DNA of 56,765 bases, taken from NCBI GenBank assembly GCA_905198125.1, contig CAJKBH010000022.1, forward strand, positions 1-56,765, given 5' to 3'. Of the stretch, positions 43,176 to 51,881 are shown piece after piece (within the stretch, counting starts at the first letter, position 1; each line of letters begins with the position of its first letter). Both the position numbers and the translations under genes were made by a program. The DNA is from an uncultured Porphyromonadaceae bacterium (GTDB taxonomy: Bacteria > Bacteroidota > Bacteroidia > Bacteroidales > Muribaculaceae). The notes under the pieces were generated by a model that was not told where the DNA came from, made no database searches, and was given only the letters and a program-made list of their open reading frames with translations.

Positions 43176-44882
43176 ATGAATACAGCAATGAACAAGATAA
43201 TAAAGACCATATCGGCCGCAGCGGTGGCGTTGCTCCTCACGTCCTGTCTGGACCTGGAGCCGAAGGACCAGATGGCCGACACCAACATGTGGGCCACATC
43301 GAGCGACTTCCAGCTCTTTGCCAACAGGTTCTACGACTGGTTCCCGTCGATACAGAGCATGTACAACGGCGACAAGGAGAGTGACTTCATGGTGGACAAG
43401 AGCGGTTTCAACGTCATTTCCAACGGTACGAACGCCGTGCCGGCGAGCGACGGCACCTACGGAGGCTGCTACAACCACATACGTCGCTGCAACATCCTGA
43501 TTGAGCGCGCCGACAAATACAGCGGCACCCGCGAGGACATCGCCAAGCCTGAGGGGGAGGCATACTTCTTCCGCGCATACAGCTATTACACGCTGCTGAC
43601 GCGTTACGGCGACGCCATCATCGTCACCACACCCATCGACGTGGACGACCCCGCCATGCAGGCCAAGCGCAACGACCGCTCGGAGGTGATCAAGCTGATA
43701 CTCGAGGATCTGGACAAGGCCGCCGAGCTGCTGCCCAGCACCACCGACGTGGAGAACGGATATGTGGGCAAGGAGGGCGCCCTGGCGTTCAAGGCACGCG
43801 CCGCCCTGTTCGAGGGCACGTGGCAGAAATTCCGCGGCAACGAGGCCGCAGCCAAGCCCCTGCTGGACCAGGCCGCACAGGCCGCCAAGGCCGTGATCGA
43901 CTCCAAGAAGTTCCAGCTGTTCTCATCGTCGGCCTTAGGTACGGAATCCTACAAGTATCTCTTTATCCTGGAGGACACGAAGTGCAATCCCGCCGGACTG
44001 ACCAAGAGCGCCAACAAGGAATATATCATCAAGCGCTGCTATGACATGACCAACAAGCAGATAGGCGACAACGTGACTGTGGGCGTGCTGAACAACGCGC
44101 AGCTTATGTCGGCCAAGGTGGCCGATCAGTATCTGTGCTCCGACGGCCTCCCCATCGACAAGTCGCCGATGTTCCAGGGCTACGCCAACGCCGACTCCGA
44201 GTGGCAGAACCGCGACAACCGTATGGCCAACACCCTGATGAAGCCTCACGGAAAATACTGGAACGGCACGAACCCGAACTATTTCCGCGACTTCACCGAC
44301 GCCGACGCCAACCGCGCGCAGTATGCCGACTATATGCCGGGCAGCGGTACGGGTTATTTCCCGCAGAAGTGGGCGTGCGAGCGCCGTGTCACCTCCACCG
44401 AGGAGAGCTACGACATGCCTATCCTGCGTTATGCCGAGGTGCTGCTGGCTTACGCCGAGGCAGTGTTTGAGCGTGACGGCAAGATTTCGGACGAGGATCT
44501 TGACCTGTCGCTGAACCTGGTGCGCCGCCGCGTCAACCCCGCCATGCCAAAGCTGAGCAATGCCTTCGTAAGCTCCAACGGACTGGACATGCGCACCGAG
44601 ATACGCCGCGAGCGCAGCGTGGAATTCGTGTCGGAGGGCTTCCGTCTCGACGACCTGAAGCGCTGGAAGACAGCCGAGGTGGAAATGCCCATGGACTTCG
44701 CCGGCGTGCACGTGGACGGCACCGAGTATGGCCGCCGCAACTTCCCCGCCTTGCGCAAGGACGCACAGGGCCGCGTGGTATGGGAGACAGGCCGCAAGTG
44801 GGCCGAGCGCAACTATCTGCTGCCGCTGCCCACCGACCAGCTCCAGCTCAACCCCAACCTGGGCCAGAATCCCGGCTGGTAA
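43176..44882 (+). CDS. SusD-family glycan-binding lipoprotein (PUL2)
   Basis: 568 residues; lipoprotein signal peptide with lipid Cys after LLLTS (first ATG at 43176; Met5 is an alternative). SusD signatures: CLDLEPKDQMADTNMWATSSDFQLFANRFYDW, AEAYFFRAYSYYTLLTRYGDAIIV-like TPR region, MPILRYAEVLLAYAEAVFE and the C-terminal RRERSVEFVSEGFRLDDLKRW with LPLPTDQLQLNPNLGQNPGW. It is the cell-surface partner of the SusC at 39968. Confidence 0.97.
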   Translation: MNTAMNKIIKTISAAAVALLLTSCLDLEPKDQMADTNMWATSSDFQLFANRFYDWFPSIQSMYNGDKESDFMVDKSGFNVISNGTNAVPASDGTYGGCYNHIRRCNILIERADKYSGTREDIAKPEGEAYFFRAYSYYTLLTRYGDAIIVTTPIDVDDPAMQAKRNDRSEVIKLILEDLDKAAELLPSTTDVENGYVGKEGALAFKARAALFEGTWQKFRGNEAAAKPLLDQAAQAAKAVIDSKKFQLFSSSALGTESYKYLFILEDTKCNPAGLTKSANKEYIIKRCYDMTNKQIGDNVTVGVLNNAQLMSAKVADQYLCSDGLPIDKSPMFQGYANADSEWQNRDNRMANTLMKPHGKYWNGTNPNYFRDFTDADANRAQYADYMPGSGTGYFPQKWACERRVTSTEESYDMPILRYAEVLLAYAEAVFERDGKISDEDLDLSLNLVRRRVNPAMPKLSNAFVSSNGLDMRTEIRRERSVEFVSEGFRLDDLKRWKTAEVEMPMDFAGVHVDGTEYGRRNFPALRKDAQGRVVWETGRKWAERNYLLPLPTDQLQLNPNLGQNPGW

Positions 44883-44921
44883 TCCGGATCACTAACATTA
44901 ATCCGATTAAAGAAAGATAAC

Positions 44922-46316
44922 ATGAACAAGAGATATACAGGCGTCATCGCATCGCTGGCAGTCTGCGGCATGATGGCCGGACTGACCGGATGCAGTGACG
45001 ACAAGCAAATGACACTTGACGGTACGGAGGTAATCATCCCGACGTCCATCACATTCGAGTGTACCGAGACTCTGCCCCTGGCAGTGGGAATGGACTCGCT
45101 GTTAGTGTACACCGTAGGCCCGGAGGAGGCCGAGGACAAGACCCTGCTGTTCCGCAGCGGCGACGAGAGCATAGCCACGGTGGACGAGAACGGCCTGGTA
45201 CACGCCGTGGCCGTGGGCGAGACCACTGTTTCGGCAGTGCCCAAGCGTCTTGGCGCCGGAACCACCGCATCCATCTTCGTGCAGGTGATTCCCGAGATAA
45301 TCAAGGCTACAAGCATTGACGTGGAGAGCCAGACTCCTCCCAGCGACGAGGGTAAATATTACGTGACCGACGAGATCCAGCTCAGCAACACCATCTATCC
45401 CGCCGACGTGACCTATCAGCGCGTGGCATGGGTATCGTCCAATCCTGAGATAGCCAGCGTGGACGAGGCCGGCAAGGTGACACTGCTGAAGGAGGGCGAC
45501 GTGGAGATTTACTGTGTGGCACAGGACCGTTCGGGCGTGCGCGGCGAATTCAAGCTGCACGTGGATCCCTTCATCGAGGTTCAGAGCCTGACCATCAACA
45601 GCAAACTGGAGAATCTGTCGCTGCCTTCGGACGGCATCAGACTCGACGTGACCTACACTCCGAGCAACGGTACGGCCGGATCGGTGCAGTGGGAGTCTAA
45701 CAACGAATCCGTTGCCACAGTGAACCGCGGCGTGGTAACGCCCGTAGGCTTCGGCTCGGCAGTGATCACCGCCACATGTACCGCCACCGGCCAGACGGCC
45801 ACCATCGAGGTGACAGTGGCCAACGGCAAGTACTTCTGGAACGGAGCCAACGGATTCAAGGGCTGGATCTGCTCCAACGACCAGGCCGATGAGGAACGCA
45901 CCGCCGACTACTGGCGCGTATTCTTCCCCGATCCCGGCACAGGCAAGTGGCGCCGTGACATCAAGCTCGACCTGTCCAAAGGCAACCACGTATGGCACAG
46001 CGACTATCCCGTTTACGCCATCAAGACCAACCTGCAGAAAGGGGGCAACAACACGTTCGACATCCGCGACGCAGGCAGCCCGAAGGACAACAACGGTACG
46101 GAGCTGAGTGACGGTACGCGCCTCATCATGTGGGATCCCACAGGCAAGTGGACCGGATTCCATGAGTTCAACCTGTTCCAGGTCAAGATAGCCGACATCC
46201 CCAACGAAAACGTCGACAAGTCGCAGCCTTACTACGACATATTCTGGATCGGTTCGTTCAAGAACAAGCAGGAGGCCATCGACTTCGCCGAGAATGAAAT
46301 AAAGAACAAGAAGTAA
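44922..46316 (+). CDS. Surface lipoprotein with tandem Ig-like (BIG2) domains, SusE position
   Basis: 464 residues; lipoprotein signal peptide with lipid Cys in LTGC-SDDK, followed by acidic residues typical of surface export. Three BIG2-like Ig modules (about 40-120, 125-215, 220-300) with the signature pattern SIATVDENGLVHAVAVGETTVSAV, EIASVDEAGKVTLLKEGDVEIYC and ESVATVNRGVVTPVGFGSAVITAT. The C-terminal ~160 residues (KYFWNGANGFKGWICSN onward) form a distinct domain, presumably the glycan-binding one, similar in placement to the binding domain of surface glycan-binding proteins. It follows SusD by 39 bp. Function is inferred from gene order and architecture. Confidence 0.8.
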   Translation: MNKRYTGVIASLAVCGMMAGLTGCSDDKQMTLDGTEVIIPTSITFECTETLPLAVGMDSLLVYTVGPEEAEDKTLLFRSGDESIATVDENGLVHAVAVGETTVSAVPKRLGAGTTASIFVQVIPEIIKATSIDVESQTPPSDEGKYYVTDEIQLSNTIYPADVTYQRVAWVSSNPEIASVDEAGKVTLLKEGDVEIYCVAQDRSGVRGEFKLHVDPFIEVQSLTINSKLENLSLPSDGIRLDVTYTPSNGTAGSVQWESNNESVATVNRGVVTPVGFGSAVITATCTATGQTATIEVTVANGKYFWNGANGFKGWICSNDQADEERTADYWRVFFPDPGTGKWRRDIKLDLSKGNHVWHSDYPVYAIKTNLQKGGNNTFDIRDAGSPKDNNGTELSDGTRLIMWDPTGKWTGFHEFNLFQVKIADIPNENVDKSQPYYDIFWIGSFKNKQEAIDFAENEIKNKK

Positions 46317-46327
46317 ATCCCAACATA

Positions 46328-46359
46328 CCGCCGGGGCGATTACGGGTCGTCCCCGGCGG
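46328..46359 (+). terminator. Intercistronic GC hairpin in PUL2
   Basis: CCGCCGGGG (46328-46336) pairs perfectly with CCCCGGCGG (46351-46359), followed by AAGAAAAAGAA, not a T-run. Between the BIG2 protein and the PF05426 gene; better read as an RNA-processing or stability element, or a partial attenuator, than as a full terminator. Confidence 0.5.
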
Positions 46360-46375
46360 AAGAAAAAGAATAGTC

Positions 46376-47773
46376 ATGAAAATCAACAAATATATATACA
46401 CTCTGGCTGTAGCCACGGCAGGTTTCGGCTTTGCTTCCTGTTCGGAGATAGAGCACGGCACCACCGACATCGACAGCTGGGGCGACACCTTCGAGAAGTT
46501 CGAGCCCCAGACCTACACCCTGAACCATCCCTGTATGCTTCACAGCCGGGAGGATCTGGACTATGTGAAGGCCCACTTAGGCCAGAAACCCTGGTCGGAC
46601 GGCTATCAGAAGCTGAAGACCAGCGGATTCTGCAACGAGACATACAAGGCCAGTCCGGTGAAGTATCTGGCGCGTCTTGACGCCGGCAACTGGGGCGACG
46701 GCGGCGGTCGCTGGGACGACGCGGGCCTGCGCGACGAGTACTATCCCGGCATCCACAACAACTACACGCAGTTCTTCCGCGACTGTCACGCCGCATATCA
46801 GCTGGCGCTGGAGTATCAGCTGACGGGCAACCTGCAGGCAGCCGCCACGGCCGTGAAGATCATCGAGGACTGGGCCGCCGTGAACCGGGGCATCCTGCTG
46901 GGCCGCGACAAATGGAAGGACGATGTGATCGACTCCAACGAGTATCTGATCATGTTCCAGATACACCAGATAGCCAACGCCGCCGAGCTGCTGCGCGACT
47001 ACAACGGCTGGGGCGAGTCAGAGCAGTTCAATAACGTGTGCGTATGGCTCAAGACATACTTCGCGCCCTTCTGCTCGAAGTTCATCGCCACCAACGCCGC
47101 CAACCAGCACTGGTGGCTGAACTGGGACCTCGCGTCGATGACGGCGCTCCTGTCCATCGGTATCCTGACCGACGACCAGGACATGATAAACGAGGCAATC
47201 TTAGCCTATAAGATGGGTGCCGGCCCCGGCTGTATGCTGCGTGGCTCGGTGATCGAAGTGTTCGACGATCCCTCCGGCACAGGCGAGAAATTAGCTCAGG
47301 GCCAGGAGTCAGGACGTGACCAGGGCCACAACACGCTGACGGGCGTCTTGGCCGGCTATTTCTGCCAGATGGCATACAACATCGGCGACGACCTGTTTGC
47401 CCTTGGCGACAACCGCGCCATCGCCTTCGCACAGTATATCTGCAAGTACAACCTGGTGAAGCCTTCGCTCGGCACCAACTACAGCGGAACCCTGTCGGAC
47501 GCCGACTTCAAGTATCCCGAAAGCTCCATGCCCTTCAAGCCTTACAAGTGGGGCGACATGCAGATGGACAAGATCAGCGCCGACGGCCGAGGCACCATCC
47601 GTCCGGGATGGGACCTGTGGTACGGCTACTGCGTGAAGAAAGGCATCAAGGCCACGTACATCAAGGAGATGGCCGAGCACTTCCGCGCCGATGGCGGCGG
47701 CGGACATTACGGTCCCAACTCCGGTGGGTTCGACCAGCTGGGATTCTCCACACTGATGTATTACCGCGAATAA
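46376..47773 (+). CDS. PF05426 polysaccharide lyase lipoprotein, PL38-like
   Basis: 465 residues; lipoprotein signal peptide with lipid Cys22 (FASC-SEIE). The alpha/alpha-barrel of the Alginate_lyase (PF05426) family follows: HPCMLHSREDLDYVKAHL (51-68), NQHWWLNWD (243-251), then ESGRDQGHN (311-319), the most characteristic segment, and GGGGHYGPNSGGFDQLG near the end. The ESGRDQGH pattern and size resemble PL38 endo-beta-glucuronan lyases, but specificity (alginate, glucuronan or another uronan) cannot be fixed from sequence. The lipoprotein signal suggests an outer-membrane enzyme making the first cuts. Confidence 0.82.
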   Translation: MKINKYIYTLAVATAGFGFASCSEIEHGTTDIDSWGDTFEKFEPQTYTLNHPCMLHSREDLDYVKAHLGQKPWSDGYQKLKTSGFCNETYKASPVKYLARLDAGNWGDGGGRWDDAGLRDEYYPGIHNNYTQFFRDCHAAYQLALEYQLTGNLQAAATAVKIIEDWAAVNRGILLGRDKWKDDVIDSNEYLIMFQIHQIANAAELLRDYNGWGESEQFNNVCVWLKTYFAPFCSKFIATNAANQHWWLNWDLASMTALLSIGILTDDQDMINEAILAYKMGAGPGCMLRGSVIEVFDDPSGTGEKLAQGQESGRDQGHNTLTGVLAGYFCQMAYNIGDDLFALGDNRAIAFAQYICKYNLVKPSLGTNYSGTLSDADFKYPESSMPFKPYKWGDMQMDKISADGRGTIRPGWDLWYGYCVKKGIKATYIKEMAEHFRADGGGGHYGPNSGGFDQLGFSTLMYYRE

Positions 47774-47801
47774 TACCCGATATCCGTATAAGATAATGCA
47801 T

Positions 47802-47831
47802 GGGGCGGACAGTCTCGCGACCGTCCGCCCC
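47802..47831 (+). terminator. Second intercistronic GC hairpin in PUL2
   Basis: GGGGCGGAC (47802-47810) pairs perfectly with GTCCGCCCC (47823-47831), followed by TGATTATAATA. It lies between the PF05426 gene and the beta-helix enzyme, mirroring the hairpin at 46328-46359. Confidence 0.5.
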
Positions 47832-47867
47832 TGATTATAATACGGAATATAAAAAACAGCAATTACA

Positions 47868-49361
47868 ATGAATCAGAGAGGAAATAAGACAAGAGCGGCA
47901 GTTGCGGCTGCGCTGCTGACCGTGGGCTGCATGACGGCCGGAGCAAAAGTGGTGACATACCCCGCCGGCAAGGATGTGCCGACCATCCATGATTTCGCCG
48001 TCGAGGTGCGCCAGGACGATGCCGCCGGCCGGTGGGAGAATGTGGACGCGTACCCCGTGACATTCCAGGAAGTGAAATTGGAGGATGGCGTGGTGAAACG
48101 CAAGGACCAGACCGCGTCGTACGCATACTTCGACTTCGACGGCCCGGTGCAGGTGCGCGTGGTGTCGGCCAAGCCGGTGCGGAGCGTGCGCGTCAGGCCG
48201 CTGTCGTACGGCATCACGCCTGAAGTGAAAGGCGACACCATCTGCTTCACTCTGAACCGTGCGCGCAACCTGTCGGTGGAGGTGAACGGCGACATATTCC
48301 ACAACCTGCACCTGTTTGCCAATCCTCTCGACTCGCATCGCCCCACGGCGAAGGAGATAAAGAAAGCCCTTAAGAACAAGAAGGGGAACCTGCTTTATTT
48401 CGGCCCCGGTGTGCATAAGTTTCCCGGCGACACCCTTCGCCTGAAATCAGGTACGACGGTATATGTAGACGGCGGCGCGTGGGTACAGGCCACCATCATA
48501 GCCGAAGGCGTGGAGAACGTGCGCGTATATGGCCGAGGCACCGTGCGTCCCAAGGGACGCGGAGCGGGCGTGGAGATACGGCGTTCGCGCAACATCGAGG
48601 CCGACGGCATCGTGCTGTCGCAGATTCCGGCCGGCGCCTCCGACGGCGTGAAGATAACCAACGTAAAGTCGATGACCCATTACGGCTGGGGCGACGGCAT
48701 GAACGTGTTCGCCAGCAGCAACGTGCATTACGACGGCGTGTTCTGCCGCAACAGCGACGACTGCAACACCGTCTACGCCACACGCAAGGGGTATGTGGGT
48801 GGCTGCAAGAACATCCTGATGGAGAACTCCACCCTCTGGGCCGATGTGGCGCATCCCATCATGATCGGACTGCATGGCGCCGCCACCGAGATCGGCGTGG
48901 ACGCCCCTTCCGACACGATTCAGAACCTGACATACCGCAACCTCGACATCCTGGACCAGATGGAGCTGCAGAAGGACTATCAGGGTGTGTTCGCCATCTC
49001 GTGCGGCGACAACAACATAGTGCGTGACGTGACGTTCGACAATATAAGGGTGGAGGACTTCCGCTGCGGGCAACTGGTGAACGTACGCATATTCATGAAC
49101 GAGAAATACTGCAAGGCTCCCGGCAAGAGCGTCGACAACGTCTTGTTCAAGGATGTGACCTACACCGGCCGGAACGCCTCGACATCGATAATATGCGGAT
49201 ATGACGACAACCGTCAGGTGGCCGGACTGACGTTCGAGAACCTGACCGTGAACGGCGTGAAGATAACCGACGACATGCCCGGCAAACCGAAATGGTACAA
49301 GGCCGGCGATATGTGCGACATCTATATAGGCAATCACGTCCGCAACGTCGTATTTAAATAA
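47868..49361 (+). CDS. Beta-helix glycoside hydrolase, GH28/GH49-like
   Basis: 497 residues with a signal peptide ending near TAGA. An N-terminal beta-sandwich (about 28-160) precedes a right-handed beta-helix (about 170-490), the layout of GH49 dextranases and some GH28 enzymes. Acidic residues occur where these families place their catalytic Asp triad: WGDGMNVF with Asp276 and CRNSDDCNTVY with Asp297/298. The GH28 motifs GHG and RIK are not clearly present, so a GH28 assignment is weak. It lies between two lyase genes, in the same operon, and probably trims the same polymer. Substrate unknown. Confidence 0.72.
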   Translation: MNQRGNKTRAAVAAALLTVGCMTAGAKVVTYPAGKDVPTIHDFAVEVRQDDAAGRWENVDAYPVTFQEVKLEDGVVKRKDQTASYAYFDFDGPVQVRVVSAKPVRSVRVRPLSYGITPEVKGDTICFTLNRARNLSVEVNGDIFHNLHLFANPLDSHRPTAKEIKKALKNKKGNLLYFGPGVHKFPGDTLRLKSGTTVYVDGGAWVQATIIAEGVENVRVYGRGTVRPKGRGAGVEIRRSRNIEADGIVLSQIPAGASDGVKITNVKSMTHYGWGDGMNVFASSNVHYDGVFCRNSDDCNTVYATRKGYVGGCKNILMENSTLWADVAHPIMIGLHGAATEIGVDAPSDTIQNLTYRNLDILDQMELQKDYQGVFAISCGDNNIVRDVTFDNIRVEDFRCGQLVNVRIFMNEKYCKAPGKSVDNVLFKDVTYTGRNASTSIICGYDDNRQVAGLTFENLTVNGVKITDDMPGKPKWYKAGDMCDIYIGNHVRNVVFK

Positions 49362-49382
49362 AAGGAATATAACTACCACATC

Positions 49383-51665
49383 ATGATAATGAAAAAGACA
49401 GGTATAGTGGCGGCACTCGTGGCGGTGGTCGCGATGGCGGTGAATGCGGGGGACATAAAGCATCCGTCGCTGCTGTTCACGCCCGCAAAGGTGGCGGCGG
49501 CCAAGCAGCGGATGGCGCACGACACCGTTCAGGCCAACGGCTGGAAGCTGATCAAGGAGGAAGCCGACAGGCAGGTGAAGAAAGGAGCCAACGTGCGCAA
49601 ATTAGAGTATCCGGCCCTGGCGTGGCTGATGACGGGTGACACGGCGTATGCCAACACCGTGAAGCGCGAACTGCTCAAGACCGCCGAGATCAAGTCGTGG
49701 GGCGACAGGGAAATGATGGCCCGCAAACCGGCGTGGCGCAGCGAACTGCAGATGGCCCACAAGGTATACCAGCTCGCCGTGGCCTACGACGCCATCTATG
49801 ATTGCCTTTCCGCTTCGGAGCGCAAGAAGATAGCCAACGGACTGTACTGCCTGGCCGTGGAGCCGCTGCTCGGCGACTGGGTGAACGAGCCTACGCGCAT
49901 ACATTCCCTCAACTCGATGGGCCACAACTGGTGGACATCGTGCGCCGGTATGGGTGCCCTGCTCGGACTGGCCATAAGCAACGAGATGCCCGAGGCCGCC
50001 AAGGGCGCGGAGGCGGTGATGGAGGCCATTCCGCAATGGTTTGACTTCGCCGGCGACGTGATACAGCACAAGCCCAAGACCTTCGACCGCGACGGAGGCA
50101 TGTACGAGAGCATCAATTATGCCAGCTTCGGCATAACGGAGGCGCTGCTGTTCCGTCAGGCATGGCTCAACTCGCATCCAGGCGCCAAGCTGGAGGAGAT
50201 TCCGCAGATGGGTAAGCTGGCGTCGTTCTTCTGCAACGTGGCCTATCCGCGCGACGGAATGCTGTACAGCATCAACTTCGGTGACAGCCACAAGAACGTG
50301 ACCGGCGAAAGCTCCATGATACTTGCCTACAACCAGGGTGCAAAGGATCCCGCCACGCTGTGGTACATCAACCAGCTGGAGTCGGGTCAGCACCGCGAGG
50401 GATTCCCGCGCCATTTCCCGATGGGCTTCCTCTACACCCCTGACCTGAGCAACGCCCCGGCCGAGCCGGCGCTTGCCAAGTCGCACCTGTGGAAAGATTT
50501 CGGCTGGGCCACTATGCGAGACTCGTGGGACAAGGACGCCACGATGTTGGCCGTTAAATCGGGCATGACGTGGAACCACTCGCACGCCGACGCCAACTCG
50601 CTGATAGTGTTCCACAACGGCGCCGACATCATCAAGGACGCCGGCAACTGCAGCTACGGCAAACCGGAATACCGCAACTATTTCTTCCAGACCGACGCCC
50701 ACAATGTGGTGAAGTTCAACGGCGAGGGTCAGCCCACGTATCAGCAGTATCACGGCTCGATGCTCCCCGGCTCGGTGAGCGGACTCCTGGACGGCGGCAA
50801 CATCAAGTATGTGCTGGCCGACGGCACCGGCCCGATGTCGCACGCCTTCGACCGCAACTTCCGCTCGTTCCTGTGGATTGACGACATAATCTATGTGATA
50901 GACGACATACATTCGCACAAGCCGGGCCGGTTCGAATGGCTGTGGCATCCCGGGGGCAAAGCCGAGAAGAAAGGCTTCGACCTGAACATCACCAACGGCG
51001 AGTCGGCCGCTTCGATACGTCCGATATATCCGCGCCCCCTGGCTTACAGTAATTTCGTACACGATTATCCCGAGGATCTGCGTTGGGAGGTGCGTCAGGG
51101 GCCGACCGAGGACCTGAAGGGCACCGAAGAATATTACGCCTTCATGCTGCCGGGCGACACCGACCGCGTGAAGGGTCTGACTGCCATCACGCTCAAGGAC
51201 TCGCCCGCGCAGAAGGACATGCCGCAGTTCGAGACTCGCGAGGGCAAGGACTGGATCGGTGTGCGCGTCACGTACAAGGGTAAGGTGACCGACCTGTACA
51301 TCAACCAGCTGGCCGACGGACGGCTGATGCATCTCAATTCGTGGATCGATGCCGACGGATGGACCACCGACGCATATATGCTTGCGGTGACATACAAGGA
51401 GGGCGGCGACCCCACGAAGCCCGAGGAGGTGTTCATCAACCACGGCAGCTCGCTGCGCCGCGGCAACGAGGTGATATTCTCGTCGCTGGCCAAACTGAAC
51501 GTGATAGCCAAGCCGGAAGGAAAGTGCATGAACCTGTGGGTCAACGGCCAGCCGCGCGTCAACATGAAGTACCGCAGCTCGCTGCCCGCCCTGAAGGTGA
51601 ACGGCAGCAGCGTCAATCCGCAGCGTCAGGACGGAATGATGAAGATAATTACAAAAATGGACTGA
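49383..51665 (+). CDS. Heparinase II/III-like polysaccharide lyase
   Basis: 760 residues with signal peptide MIMKKTGIVAALVAVVAMAVNAG. The N-terminal alpha/alpha toroid (about 30-370) carries SMGHNWWTSCAG (178-189) and EsINYASFG with Tyr246; the C-terminal beta-sandwich (Hepar_II_III, about 375-640) opens with SGMTWNHSHADANSLIVFHNG (His399, His401), the usual active-site and metal-proximal segment. A further beta domain follows to the end. Several PL families (PL12, 15, 17, 21, 33) share this architecture; the subfamily cannot be fixed by eye. It is the last gene of the PUL2 transcript, closed by the strong terminator at 51700. Confidence 0.85.
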   Translation: MIMKKTGIVAALVAVVAMAVNAGDIKHPSLLFTPAKVAAAKQRMAHDTVQANGWKLIKEEADRQVKKGANVRKLEYPALAWLMTGDTAYANTVKRELLKTAEIKSWGDREMMARKPAWRSELQMAHKVYQLAVAYDAIYDCLSASERKKIANGLYCLAVEPLLGDWVNEPTRIHSLNSMGHNWWTSCAGMGALLGLAISNEMPEAAKGAEAVMEAIPQWFDFAGDVIQHKPKTFDRDGGMYESINYASFGITEALLFRQAWLNSHPGAKLEEIPQMGKLASFFCNVAYPRDGMLYSINFGDSHKNVTGESSMILAYNQGAKDPATLWYINQLESGQHREGFPRHFPMGFLYTPDLSNAPAEPALAKSHLWKDFGWATMRDSWDKDATMLAVKSGMTWNHSHADANSLIVFHNGADIIKDAGNCSYGKPEYRNYFFQTDAHNVVKFNGEGQPTYQQYHGSMLPGSVSGLLDGGNIKYVLADGTGPMSHAFDRNFRSFLWIDDIIYVIDDIHSHKPGRFEWLWHPGGKAEKKGFDLNITNGESAASIRPIYPRPLAYSNFVHDYPEDLRWEVRQGPTEDLKGTEEYYAFMLPGDTDRVKGLTAITLKDSPAQKDMPQFETREGKDWIGVRVTYKGKVTDLYINQLADGRLMHLNSWIDADGWTTDAYMLAVTYKEGGDPTKPEEVFINHGSSLRRGNEVIFSSLAKLNVIAKPEGKCMNLWVNGQPRVNMKYRSSLPALKVNGSSVNPQRQDGMMKIITKMD

Positions 51666-51699
51666 AGGCGTTAAGTGTCAACGAAAAGTCAAACGTATT

Positions 51700-51742
51700 C
51701 GGAGCAGTAAACGGAAGTTGTTTACTGCTCCGGATTGCTTTT
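51700..51742 (+). terminator. Rho-independent terminator of the PUL2 operon
   Basis: CGGAGCAGTAAAC (51700-51712) and GTTTACTGCTCCG (51720-51732) form a perfect 13-bp stem with a 7-nt loop, followed by GATTGCTTTT. It is the clearest terminator in the window. Confidence 0.9.
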
Positions 51743-51881
51743 ATGGGACTGCGGGCTTTCGCTAAAGCTCAAGCCAAAAACAAAAGAAAACAAAAGAAAA
51801 CAAGCCTAAAAAAAAGAACATGGCGGAAGCAAGAGGGGCGTACGTGAACTCAAAACAAACTATAACTAATACTATAAACCT

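Noticed and set aside
49602..51443. Long antisense open frame (about 610 codons) opposite the heparinase-like gene
   Set aside because: It is a by-product of GC-rich codon bias in the sense gene. Similar antisense frames lie opposite SusD of PUL1 (17273-18760) and SusC of PUL2 (39959-41626). None has recognisable domains.
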